Part shown: in pieces, positions 46,137-56,948 of the stretch
How the letters are laid out: each line of letters starts with the position of its first letter
Position numbering within the stretch: the first letter of the stretch is position 1
Assembly (NCBI RefSeq): GCF_024139115.2
Contig: NC_085140.1
Span: forward strand, 100,266,988 to 100,330,987
Direction: 5' to 3'
Source: Armigeres subalbatus
Taxonomy: Eukaryota > Arthropoda > Insecta > Diptera > Culicidae
DNA: 64,000 nt
Translations under genes and position numbers: made by a program
Notes under the pieces: model-generated
Database searches by the model: none
The model's input: the letters and a program-made list of their open reading frames with translations, nothing else
Told to the model about the DNA's origin: nothing

Positions 46137-47866
46137 CTACGCCGAATGGAGTATCCTTCTCCACTGGACTCGATCCTGGGCCAATCGCTTCCAGTCGCCC
46201 TGAACATTGAGCGCCCTCAGGTCCTCTTCAACTGCAAAAAGCCATCGTGTACGCGGCCTTCCATGAAGCCTGCGGCCTCTTCCTCTAAATATTATCTTCG
46301 CTTGACGTTCTTCCGGCATACGAACAACGTGACCAGCCCACCGTAGTCTGCCGTGTTGTATAAGCTTAATAATATCCAGCCCTTTATACACCTGGTACAA
46401 TTCGTGATTCATGCGACGCCGCCAGATACCGTTCTCCTGTTTACCGCCGAGTATTGTCCGCAGCACCTTACGCTCAAACACTCCGAGAGCTCTCCGATCA
46501 ACCTCCTTTAACGTCCATGTCTCATGGCCGTATAAAGCCACCGGAAGAATCAGAGTAGTATACAGCGCGAGTTTTGTTTTCGTTTGCAGACTACGGGACT
46601 TAAGCTGGTTACGAAGTCCGTAATAAGCCCTATTTGCAGCTGCAATACGCCTTTTCACCTCGCGGGTAACATCATTATCGCACGTCACTAATTTTCCAAG
46701 ATACACAAATTCTTCTACCACTTCAAATTTTTCACCATTCAGCACTATTTCGCTACCACCACCACTAATGAACCCACGTTGATTGCCAGCGACCATGTAC
46801 TTCGTTTTGCTGGTATTGATCGTGAGTCAATCCTCGCTGTCTCCCTCTTAAAAGGCGCAAAAGCCTTTTTCACGGCACAACGATCAATTCCGATAATATC
46901 GATATCGTCCGCAAATCCCAGGAGCATATGCGATTTTGTGATAATGGTACCGCTTCTTTGCACACCAGCTCTCCTAATCGTTCCCTCGAGCGCTATATTG
47001 AACAGTAGATTCGAGAGTGCATCACTCTGCTTTAATCCATCTAAGGTAACAAATGACGTAGATATTTCATCCGCAACCCTTACACTTGATTTCGATCCGT
47101 CCAACGTTATACGAATCAGCCGTATCAGTTTCGCCGGAAAACCATGTTCAAGCATAATTTGCCATAATTCATTGCGTTTCACTGAATCGTACGCCGCCTT
47201 GAAATCAATAAACAGATGATGTGTCTGCAAGTTGTACTCCCGGAAATTATCAAGGATTTGTCTCAGGGTAAACATTTGATCCGTCGTTGATCGGCCCTCA
47301 CGAAAACCTTCTTGGTATTCGCCGACGAAGGCCTCTTCAAGCGGTCTCAATCTGTTGAACAGAATACGGGACATAATTTTGTACGCCGAATTGAGGAGGG
47401 TTATTCCTCGGTAATTGGCGCACTCCAGTCTGTGCCCTTTCTTAAAGAGAGGGCAAATGAGGCCGTCCAACCAGCTAGCTGGCATTTCCTCGTCTTCCCA
47501 TATTTTCAACATAATATGGTGCAGAACTTCATAAAGCTGCTCACTGCCATGTTTGAGAAGTTCAGCCGGGAGCTGGTCCTTCCCGCAGCCTTATTGTTTT
47601 CAGCTCTTTGACAGCTTTTTAACCTCATCTAGTGTAGGTGACTCCACAGCTTGTCCATCGTCGCTAATATCTATTCTGTTCACCGATGCACCGTCACTTC
47701 CACTATTCAACGAAGTCTCGAAGTGTTGCTTCCACCTGGCAGCCACTTCGGTTTTATCTGTCAGCAAATTCCCTTGTTGGTCGTTGCACATGACGGGAGA
47801 TGGCGCTATCTTTCTCCGGACGCCATTGACAGACTCATAGAACCTCCGCATATCGTTCTTCTCCAT
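46137..47866 (-). pseudogene. RTE subfamily C reverse transcriptase and C-terminal domain
   Basis: This part converts the element RNA into DNA at the nicked target. From 47866: FYESVNGVRRKIAPSPVMC; then a frame change near 47605; LPAELLKHGSEQLYEVLHHI; WLDGLICPLFKKGHRLECAN; FIDFKAAYDSVKRNELWQIM (motif A Asp present); GLKQSDALSNLLFNIALEGT (usual GLRQGDALS altered at two residues); GFADDIDIIG (motif C intact). A frameshift near 46770 leads to FEVVEEFVYLGKLVTCDNDV, LYGHETWTLKEVDRRALGVF, WRRRMNHELYQVYKG and RGRGRRLHGRPRTRWLFAVE, ending RVQWRRILHSA. It is longer than most copies here but not intact. Confidence 0.8.
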
Positions 47867-49108
47867 TTTTCCTGCGCCTCACTAATGGGCGGTGGGTTCG
47901 TTTGTCAGCTGCTCTTGCTTCCTTGTACCGATCTCTATTCGATCGGGTACCCGACACCAACATCCGGCTTCTGGCAACGTTCTTCTCGTCTGTCACTCTC
48001 TGACACTCCACATCGAACCAACCCGTCCTGGGTCGCCTCTGTGCAGTGCCTACCACTTCTCGTGCTGTTGTGCTCACCGCTCCATGGATCGACTCCCATA
48101 GATCGTTGATGTTGTCGCTAACGTTGATTGCACTTATCCGTTCGTCGAGCTTCTGGCGGTACTCAGCCGATACTCCTTCCGCCGACAATCGCTGGATATT
48201 GCAACGCATCGTTCGCTGTGATCTTTCATTCGATACAGTTGACAACCGTGATCGAATTTTACTGACAACGAGGTAGTGATCAGAGTCAATGTTCGGACCT
48301 CTGAATGCCCGCACATCGATAGCATCCGAGAAATGGCGCCCATCCATCAGAACATGGTCTATCTGGTTGCAAGTTTCACAATTTGGGTGTCTCCAGGTGT
48401 GCTTTCGGATGTTCTTTTGTGCAAAGTAGGTGCTACTGATGGCCATCCCTCTGGCAGCAGCAAAATTTACTAGCCGTAGGCCGTTGTCATTGGTAGCGGA
48501 GTGAAGGCTCTCCCTACCGATTATGGGACGGAAAAAGTCCTCTCTACCGACCTGAGCGTTAGCGTCTCCGATAACAATTTTCACGTCATGCTTTGGGCAC
48601 TCTCCATAGGCTTTATCAAGACATTCATAAAACGTGTCCTTCACGTCGTCGGATTTATCGTTTGTCGGTGCGTACACGTTGATTAGGCTGTAATTGAAGA
48701 ATTTGCCCCGTATCCTCAACGCACAGATTCGTTCGCTAATGGGTTTCCACCGCATCACTCGCTTCATCTGCTTGCCCATCACTACGAAACCAACTCCATG
48801 CTCTGCTTTTTCATCGCCGCTGTGATAGATGTTATACTTGAATGCAGTATTGGTCGTGGGATCCACGGCTTGAAATTCACGTTCTCCGGATCTAGGCCAT
48901 CGGACTTCTTGAATAGCAGCCACGTTCACTCCAACCTTCTGCAGTTCACGAGCCAGAAGGCTCACTCGTCCAGGTTCATTTAGGGTCCTGACATTCCAGG
49001 TACCAAGTTTCCAATCATAGTCCTTATTTCGTTGCCGGGTCGGTTGCCAAAAATAACGTTCTCTTTTTCTTCTATCTCCATTTTTCGTGGTATTTGAGAG
49101 GCTTCAGT
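47835..49108 (-). pseudogene. RTE subfamily C AP-endonuclease domain
   Basis: This part nicks target DNA to prime reverse transcription. From about 49100 the frame reads RQRNKDYDWKLGTWNVRTLN, then MSLLARELQKVGVNVAAIQE (catalytic Glu), WRPISERICALRIRG-type and FNYSLINVYAPTND blocks, KIVIGDANAQVGRED (Asp/Asn pair), GMAISSTYFAQKNIRKHTWR, CNQIDHVLMDGRHFSDAIDV and NIDSDHYLVVSKIR (SDH motif). All recognisable endonuclease signatures are present. The open frame extends upstream of the Met at 48965 without another Met, so the start is uncertain. A frame change near 47850 separates it from the RT part. Confidence 0.8.
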
Positions 49109-49486
49109 AAGCTACCTTACCCGGGTCGCGTTACCTTCATCGCGATGATGGGGCTGCCACCTTAGGTATAGCTGACGCGATACAGCATTTCGTTAATCAG
49201 CCGCTGGGTACCAGGCAGAGGCTGTTTGAGCCGCATCTCCTGGTGAACAGACGCTCGAGGCGTACCTTTTCACTCTAGCTGATGTCAGAAGGACAACAGT
49301 GCCCAGGCTGCACTACCAGCTAAGTACACAACCCTTGGCTGGCGGTCTTTTGTCATCGGACGACCCGTGGAAGCGTGAGATAGGGACTTGTGGGGACCAG
49401 AGCTCTGTTGGGCGCTCCTTCCTTGATGTCAACCCACCATTTTGCAGCCTTGGTCACATACTTTATGCAAAATTTGAATTGAATTC

Positions 49487-49616
49487 TAACTAATATTTTC
49501 TAACAATTTTGTATAAAGACCTACTAAAGCCTGGACAAGAACTGGGAATATCCGAAATTGTTAGATTCTTATACAAAACTTGTAAGCTAACAAACAAATA
49601 TTGTAAGAAAAGCTTG
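49487..49616. mobile_element. Diverged partial copy of the 36.14-kb palindromic MITE
   Basis: TCTAACAATTTTGTATAAAG, CAAGAACTGGGAATATCCGA and AAATTGTTAGATTCTTATAC match one arm of the element at 36143-36393 at roughly 80 percent by eye. The CACCCAACC terminus is missing. Confidence 0.55.
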
Positions 49617-49639
49617 CACATTTTTGATGCTTCCAGGGA

Positions 49640-49830
49640 GCATTTTGCTCTTTGAAGGAAGCACCACACTAGACAACGGACCAGCATGCAACGCCCATTG
49701 GCTCTGTTGAACACTTTCTTTCTTACGGAAGGTTATGCGACCGAGGTAGGAATCGAACCCACACTCCACAGCACTATGCAATTGAATGCATATCGACACT
49801 AACCCCATGGTGACGAGGTCCAAAAGTTTA
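49640..49830 (-). repeat. tRNA-derived SINE fragment
   Basis: On the minus strand, starting near 49821: GGACCTCGTCACCATGGGGT, then TTAGTGTCGATATG (A-box-like) and, about 38 bases on, GTGGGTTCGATTCCTACC, an exact pol III B box (GGTTCGATTCC). The anticodon arm region is expanded relative to a tRNA and the acceptor stem does not close, so it is a SINE head rather than a tRNA gene. The downstream body reaches about 49640. Confidence 0.55.
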
Positions 49831-49975
49831 GATAAGACTAGTTAACTGAGCAACGAAGTCGCTCGAACGAAAAGAGACTTACAAATGTTCAACTTTTGGC
49901 AGACCAATTGAGTTCATCTGAACTACTTAGTCAAAAATTATAAAATCACCCGATAATAAGAACGGCTGGTGCTAC

Positions 49976-50336
49976 CCAGTAATCCAATTTTCCGCGAGCG
50001 GTAATGGCCGCCAACTCGCCTGTGAGTACTTTCTGATTTTAAATAGCAGCCACTGTTCTGAATATACTGACCAATGCAAATATATAATAATTAGTTCAAT
50101 AGATCCACACCTTCTTATTTACTACATTGGCCATGAATCATAATTTGCGAGCGTCTTAGGGGGAAATGTTACACGGTTTAAATAACTGTTGTCTTCCTTT
50201 TACTTCCACTAATTCGTTTTTTGGTATTGGCCAGATTGCTCGACGCAGTGGATTCCACAAGCCCAAGCGCCAAATCAGAAACTACCCACAGGCAAGTTGG
50301 CGGCCATATCGATCGCAGAAAATGGGATACCAAGGG
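49976..50336. mobile_element. MITE with about 55-bp TIRs
   Basis: CCAATTTTCCGCGAGCGGTA through ATGGCCGCCAACTCGCCTGT at the left is inverted at the right (CCTGTGGGTAGTTT partner through GGCGGCCAT and GCAGAAAATGGGATAC). The interior is AT-rich. A 27-bp core, TTTTCCGCGAGCGGTAATGG and CCGCCA, recurs at about 60751-60779 beside different flanks. Confidence 0.65.
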
Positions 50337-50502
50337 GCCCCTTAAGATATCGATCAAAAGTTATTCGATATCTGTAAAAAGAAATCTTGCTCTGCGAGTT
50401 ATTCGATAATTATCCAGTTTTTTACGCTAGCCATATATCGTCGGTACTAACATTTAGCAGCTACTTCAAGCTGCTCATCCGAAAGCACTACTAACTAAAT
50501 AA

Positions 50503-50806
50503 TAACTAGTGTCAATATTGAACAACCGTAATTAATATCGGCACCAATAATTCAAAAGGGCGAAACTGCTTTTGTAAACAAGAGCTTCTCTCGTCTCTGG
50601 TGTGTTAATTTATGTTCACCCACGCAATCCATCACAATTAATTAAAGAAGAGGATTCGCTGCTTCCATCAGTGGCGTTGGATTGCGTGGATTGGCTCAAA
50701 TTAACACCCCAGAGACGTGAGAAGCTGTTGTTCACAAAGGCAGTTTCGCCCTTTTGAATTATTGGTGCCGATATTAATTACGGTTGTTCAATATTGACAC
50801 TAGTTA
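50503..50806. mobile_element. Palindromic MITE, 304 bp
   Basis: TAACTAGTGTCAATATTGAA through AACCGTAATTAATATCGGCA, CCAATAATTCAAAAGGGCG and AACTGC is inverted at the right ending TTGACACTAGTTA. The arms are about 125 bp with a short centre near 50650. The outer arm regions are nearly identical, suggesting recent origin. Confidence 0.8.
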
Positions 50807-53142
50807 TTTTTTTTTTTGTTCGGGGTGAACCACTGCGTCCATTTCATTGAACTTTTGTAGTATACCCGTGTCATTTGTTTAGTGCATGTCTTTCTGCTTC
50901 ATTTTTATTGAGAAGAAATGAAGTAGTCGTTTTTTATTCAGATATTTTCTCAATCTTATTGTAAGGCCTCTTTAGATTAGGGTACCGCTATTTATACCCT
51001 TCCAGAAACGGCTTATACCAACTCTCAAAGGCGCGCCCCTCAATCAGTTTCGGATCAACAATAAGTGGGATAATACTGATTTTGGCCATGCATCGGTACT
51101 GAAGTTCAAACATATTTTTGCGTCTTCTTATAAGTTCCGGGTTCGTTTTTGTACAGAGATCTGATTTCATTGCGTTTGGCATTTCTGAATCTCACCTTTA
51201 CACAGATCTCTAATCAGTCAGAGGGTTCAGCAGATCCACCAAATTCGTATCCGCTTCTTTCCTAATTAATCAGCGCTCTGGAGCTTTGAGATTCATGTCA
51301 TCGGCTTTAAAACCAGCCTAAGATTGAGTTGCGTTTTTATAATTTACTCCATTGACTCCATCCAGAAGTGCAAAAGGTGGGTCATCTAAAAGCAGATTAT
51401 AGTCGTTCCATAAACTCTTCCGACCATCACTCATAAGTATTAACAAGAATAGTAAGAACTAGAGCACAGTGTGACAGATCTTTCTCCTTAATGCACCACG
51501 AAAAAAGGTGTCTACCCAGCATTACAGGCTCCGTTAACTGTCTGGCTAATTGTTTCACCCCCAGGCCATTCATCCCCTCGGCATGGGTCGCCTGTCACCT
51601 TGGGATTCGGGGTTAGGGACGTCATATTGTCAGTTTCAGTGTTTAACCGAGCCTGGCGATATGACCAGATTTACACCGTTACGCAATACTTCAGAGTATC
51701 CATATCCCAGCGTAACGGGAATAGTTTTTAGTTAGTAGTAGGGTAGAATACGGCTTTGGCAGGGTGCGACATTTGTTGGCACCCTAAACAATATTTGCGT
51801 TTTCCAGCAAACATACACTATTTATGAACATAAATTTGATTCAATCACACAATTTCAAGTCTAGGCTTTCATTTGAATAAGTTGTTTGTGTAAAAGTAGC
51901 AAGATTTGACGAATTAATCACCGAAACAAATTTGCACCTACGAAATCCTTGCCATTATTGCATCGCCCAAGAAAGCAGCAGACGAAAAGCAAACTGTTAC
52001 TTACTTTTTTGGATCGCCTGTTTCTTCTCTTTATCGTGTATGATACGACAAATTAGGTACGTAAACTATTTTTTACACTTTATTACCACTTGATTATCAC
52101 CACAAATAGCAAATTTATCTAATATTTAATCTATGTTTCACTAAATAAAATTGGGACTGTTCGTTTTCTTTGGCAGCAGCGCACTTCGGAATAGAGCGGG
52201 AGAATGTGTTTGTGAGCATATCAAACACACGCTAAAAAAATACCACGCACAATTCCATGTGATTTGATTTTAGCAAAACTACGAACAAAATATCCGGCGT
52301 TGGCATTTATTTTAAAAAATTGTTAGAATACAAATGCTTCTATTCAGATTTTTACTCAGACCATGAATTATATCAAAAGTGATAGCCACACCGTAGTATT
52401 TTAAGCCTTATGTGGCTGACAGAACCGTTTTCCTTTTGCAACTTTAATACCTACTTTCCAAGCTTATCAAAAAAAAATCATAACCATTCCCGTTCCTACA
52501 TAGCGCATTTCAACCATAAATAATTGCCTACTTTTAGGGTATTATCAATTATTCAACTGTGAAACGTAGTGTACGAATGAGGTGGCTCCAGCTCAATCTT
52601 ATGTGTATAGATTTGGTTTTACATAGTTTACGTCATTGTACACAACCCCCATGATTATTTTGATGAAGCAAACATATCATGTAAGGACCTTCAAATCTAA
52701 GGACCGTAAAGAGCAAGTTGTATATTTGAAACTGGTTGATAGACTTTTGCTTACGCTTAGACTCTAAGGCATTACAAAAGACAAAAGATGTAAATCTTGG
52801 CAGCGGACGAAAAGTATGTAAGTTCCCTTCTCCAAAATGGCCAACATTATTCAAATAGGTTAAAAATGGTAAAAGTTATGAAATTGTCAATATCTGGGTA
52901 CACGGGTACCCTATCTGCCATTCACGTCTGTTTTTTTGTTGGCCGCATAAGGGGTAAAATTTGTTTTACAATGTGTTTAAATGTTTTTGCCTATCTTCCA
53001 CGTGACATAAAATTGATGCCAAGGCTAAAATTCATGTTTTGTTTTAAGCCAGTTTTGATAATTAATAAAATTTCTTCCAAAATTGAGTGAAGCGAGATGA
53101 GCGTGCGGCCGATTATTATGAATGAATTTTACTACTAGAGGA
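50807..53142. other. AT-rich interior, no gene recognised
   Basis: A minus-strand open frame at 50988-51182 (64 codons, RRRKNMFELQYRCMAKISII) looks mildly protein-like but is unrecognised. A GC-richer patch at 51540-51720 has no identifiable identity. Nothing else stands out. Confidence 0.35.
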
Positions 53143-53144
53143 TA

Positions 53145-53529
53145 TAGACGAATCCAAGTAAAAATAAGAAGAAGACACACGACGGTGTTAACTTTGACAG
53201 ATCCTACAGCGCAGCATAGGAAGATCATTTTAAAATGCTTATAATAAATTCTAGACAAAATGTAATTAAAATCTGATTGATGTACGATACGGAAAAAGTT
53301 CTGAATTACATATTTGGAAGCTTATCTCAATTTTTTGTAAATTTTACAAAAATGTATCTATCATACAGTTCGGAACTTTTTCCGTATCATACATCAATCA
53401 GATTTTAATTACATTTTGTCTAGAATTTATTATAAGCATTTTAAAATGATCTTCCTATGCTGCGCTGTAGGATCTGTCAAAGTTAACACCGTCGTGTGTC
53501 TTCTTCTTATTTTTACTTGGATTCGTCTA
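53145..53529. mobile_element. Palindromic MITE with TA duplication, 385 bp
   Basis: The ends TAGACGAATCCAAGTAAAAA and its inverted copy are flanked by TA (53143-53144, 53530-53531). Arms of about 150 bp are almost perfect, through GACACACGACGGTGTTAACT and TAGACAAAATGTAATTAAAA. TA duplication and this architecture fit Tc1/mariner-derived MITEs. High arm identity implies recent insertion. Confidence 0.85.
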
Positions 53530-53977
53530 TAAACAACCAGCATCTGGCACCAATACATTACTAGTTTTCTACTTCCATGTCTAGTTGCTGAAGGGAGCAA
53601 AATCATTGCTGATAATAAAAATTGCTATGCCAGTAGAAGAAACGTTCACCTGTTACTTTATATTAAATTTACTAAGTTTGTGGTGAAAGATATTATATTA
53701 AGTGAACACCAATCATCAAAGGAAGAGCATACGAATGTATACCAGTTGAACTATACCTGTGTTTTAGTGTAATTATTCATTATTTTTATCATTCAATTTG
53801 GCGAATGTCTTAGACTGTCAAGAATAGGTATTTTCCCCTATTAGAATAGTATTTAGTTAGTAGTGCTTTCGGATGAGCAGCTTGAAGTAGCTTAAAGTTA
53901 TTCCCATCCCGCTCATGTAGTAGTAGTAAAATTCTTCTTTATTGTTTCATTTTCTGTTCTACAATTATTTTTTTTAC

Positions 53978-54114
53978 CAGAACCGGATTTAGCCGGAATG
54001 GGGCCCGGGGCCGACGGTATGTGGGGGCCCCAAAATATACAAAAAAGGTTGGTTTTGGTACATAAGATTTGTGGGGGCCACGGCCCCCCCGGCCCCCCCA
54101 TAAATCCGGCCCTG
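53978..54114. mobile_element. Short hAT-like MITE with CCGGATTTA ends
   Basis: CAGAACCGGATTTAGCCGG at the left pairs imperfectly with TAAATCCGGCCCTG at the right. The interior is rich in GGGGCCCC. CAGGGCCGGATTTA ends are common in animal hAT-family MITEs. I could not identify a matching 8-bp duplication. Confidence 0.6.
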
Positions 54115-54293
54115 TGTACAGTGTTCGGCCGGCTTGGCCCTCCAACTTCAATTTTAAATTTTTATGTTTACATTGTTATTTAAGTGTTAATATGATATAT
54201 CATGACGGCCTTTAGGAGGCGCTGGTGTGTTTTTTTAAATTTGATAACCTAACTACTATGTACACTAATATTTACAATAAGAGATTTGATAAC

Positions 54294-56948
54294 CTAGATT
54301 GGAACTAGCGCCCTAATTGGAGCCTGATCCGAATGCAAGCAACGGACCCTAAACTTTTCTTTACACTCACCAAAGCGTTCATGTAAGGTTTTTATTCCGG
54401 CCAGACGGTGGACCTCGGATGTTCTTGTCCTGGGGGGGGGGTTGAGGATCATCCTCAGGAATTTGTTTTGGACCCGTTGAAGTTTGAGGTGGTGGGTTTT
54501 AGCGCAGCTCTCCCAGACCGGCATGCCATATTCGATCACAGGGAGGATGATTTGCTTGTAGACAGCAAGCTTATTTTTCAGGGACAATGACGACCGGCGG
54601 TTGATCAAAGGGTACAGTAGTTTCAACAAGACGTTACACTTTGTCACCGTTTTGTCAACCTGTTGCCTGAAAATAAGCTTGCTGTCGAGGGTCAAGCCAA
54701 GGTAGCCGGCCTCATTGGCCCATTCCACGGTCGTGCCATTGAGGATGATTTTACAGTCCCCAGGCGGAACAAGTTTAGGGGATTTGGAGTGGGGAAAATG
54801 ATGACCTGGGTCTTCGCCGCGTTGATACAGGTCTTCCAGCTGGTGAGGTACTCTGTCAGGACATCCAGGACTCGTTGGAGTTAGCCACTAGCGCTCTGAT
54901 CACTCTACCGTTGTAGACGATGGACGGTCATCAGCGAACAAAGACAAAATGCCGCCTTCTGGAGGTTCTGGCATGTCGTAGGTGAACAGATTGAAAAGCA
55001 GGGGCCCGAGGATACTGCCCTGGGGAACGCCTGCGACGATGTTGTGCGCATTGGAACTCGCTCCGCTGATTGAGACCCGGAATGTCCTTGCCGACAGGTA
55101 ATTGTTGATGATTTTCACCAGGTAGCTGGGAAGATTGTAGCGTTGTAGTTTGTACACCAGGCCATCATGCCATACATTGTCAAATGCCTTCTCGACATCG
55201 AGTAAGGCCATGGCGGATGTTTTCGAGACAAACTTGTTCCGTCTGAGGACGTTGGTAACTCGGGTCAGTTGGTGTACAGTTGAGCGACCGCGTCGGAAAC
55301 CAAACTGTTCCTCGAGCAAGATGTTGAGATTTTCGGCAGACTCAAGTAACCGATGATGAATAGCTTTTCGAATAGCTTGGATAACCCTGAGAGAAGGCTG
55401 ATGGGTCGATAACTTTTGGGGAGAAAGGATCCTTCCCAGGCTTCCGGATGGGATGACTTTCGCTGACTTCCAGGACGATGGGAAGTAGCTAAGCCGGAGA
55501 CACTGATTAAAGATCAGCGAGAGGTGCTCAAAGAACGGAGCACTCATGTGTTTGAGCTCGAGATTCAGGATGCTGTCGAAGCCTGGGGCCTTCATGTTCT
55601 TCGACGATTTGATATAGGCCGTCAATTCGTCAGCTGAGATCTCCAACTCCTCCGAGAAGTCGTTGGGAATCAAATGGATGTTGTTAGCATGCTCGTTGAC
55701 GGCTGCTTCGTGTGGACTGACGATGTTCTGCCCAAGATTGTGTGAGCTGACGAAGTGACGACCTATTTCAGCGACCTTCTCTGCAGGAGTTATCAAGCGA
55801 TCCTTAGAGCCATTATTGTCTAGTGGGATCAAAGGTGGAATGGGCCGAGGCTTGGATTTTAGAATTCTGGTCATTTTCCAGAACGGCTTAGCATAATCTG
55901 GGAGAGTGCGGATCTTATTCGAGAAGTCGTTATTTTGAGGTCCACCATTCTGGCCTTGATAATTTTGTGCTTCGATTGCCGCGTGCCTTAAGCTCAGGCA
56001 GTCCAGTACGCTGAAACTGCCTGCGAGTGACATTCCGCAATCGAATCAATTCTTTGGTGAGTGTATCGATGTTTAAGGAGTTGCTTACCTGCCGAGCCGT
56101 CGGTACGTGTTGCTCTCAGGCCGCCGTGATCGCCTCCTCGATAGCGCACAGCTGGCGGTCGATACTTTCCGGCGTCTCCGGACGCACCTCGTAGTCGACG
56201 GTGTTATCGACGCACTGCTGGAAAAGCTGCCAGTTCACTCGGTGGTAGTTCCGCCGTAACTGCTGGTGCCGATTGACCGAGGAGCCCAGTTCCGCCACCA
56301 CCGGATAGTGATCCGAACTGAGCTCCTGGTATACAACCGGCTGCGAGACGTGGTCACTCAGGTTTGTTACGTAGAGGTCGAGCGTTGCGTGGGCACCGGA
56401 CCGACTCAGCCGGGTGGGGAATCCGGGCTCAGGATCGTGTAGTGGCCTTCCTCCATGTCGTTGCTCCAGATGGTGCCGTTTCGATTGCCGCGACTGTTGC
56501 CCCAGGCTTGATGTTTGGCATTCAGGTCGCCGGCAATGATATACTGGCCTTGCCTCCGCGTCAGCTTGACGATGTCCCTCCGAAGGGTAGCCGATGATCC
56601 ATCGCCGGCTTTGGCTTGCGTTGGACAGTACGCCGCGATGAGCGCGATTGTGCCGACCGAAGTGGTGATTTCGACACCGATGGCCTCGATGACACTGAGC
56701 TGGAAGCTTGGAAGCAGACGACAGTTGATATTGTAGCGAAGAGCGATGGCCACACCACCTCCCCTGGTCGGCCGGTCGAGTCGCACGATGCGGAAGTCCG
56801 GGATGTTGATGTTCACCTCCGGTTTTAGGTGCGTTTCGGTGATGAACGCCACGTCTATTTCCTTCTCCTCAAGGAAATCCTTCAGCTCGATTGTTTTGCT
56901 CTTTAGCGAGCAAGCGTTCCAGTTGACCAGGCCCACCCTAGCAGCCAT
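54294..56948 (-). pseudogene. Jockey-clade ORF2, endonuclease and reverse transcriptase, broken
   Basis: It starts MAARVGLVNWNACSLKSKTI at 56948. Endonuclease blocks: VAFITETHLKPE (catalytic Glu), TRGGGVAIALRYNI, YIIAGDLNAKHQAWGNSRGN, then after a frame change near 56400 SSDHYPVVAELG. The RT reads PFWKMTRILKSKPRPIPPL, KMKAPGFDSILNLEL-like, LLEEQFGFRRGRSTVHQLTR, MALLDVEKAFDNVWHDGL (motif A), AGVPQGSILGPLLFNLFTYD and LSLFADDR (motif C). The C-terminus gives YLGLTLDSKLIFRQQVDKTV and GMPVWESCAKTHHLKLQRVQ. Frames change near 56400, 56110, 56035, 55430 and 54890, so the copy cannot make the full protein. Confidence 0.8.

Larger units (their letters stand above)
46085..49460 (-). mobile_element. RTE-clade retrotransposon, subfamily C, nearly full length
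   Basis: The minus-strand copy has a GC-rich 5' leader (about 49460 to 49110), endonuclease (49108-47835), RT (47866-46745) and C-terminal domain (46796-46137). Its 3' end has repeated CAAGTAT-like words near 46110-46090. It is the most complete RTE copy in the window. The coding parts are described separately. Confidence 0.8.
50459..53892. mobile_element. Candidate 3.4-kb TIR element
   Basis: AGCTACTTCAAGCTGCTCAT through CCGAAAGCACTACTAACTAA and ATA at 50459-50501 is found exactly inverted at 53850-53892, giving 43-bp TIRs. The interior has no recognisable transposase. It includes a fold-back (50503-50806) just inside the left TIR and a TA-flanked MITE (53145-53529). The target duplication is not clear, and an inverted segmental duplication is the alternative. 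Confidence 0.45.

Noticed and set aside
49733..49821. Functional tRNA gene on the minus strand
   Set aside because: A perfect B box is present, but the A box to B box distance is expanded and the acceptor stem does not pair. A SINE head fits better.
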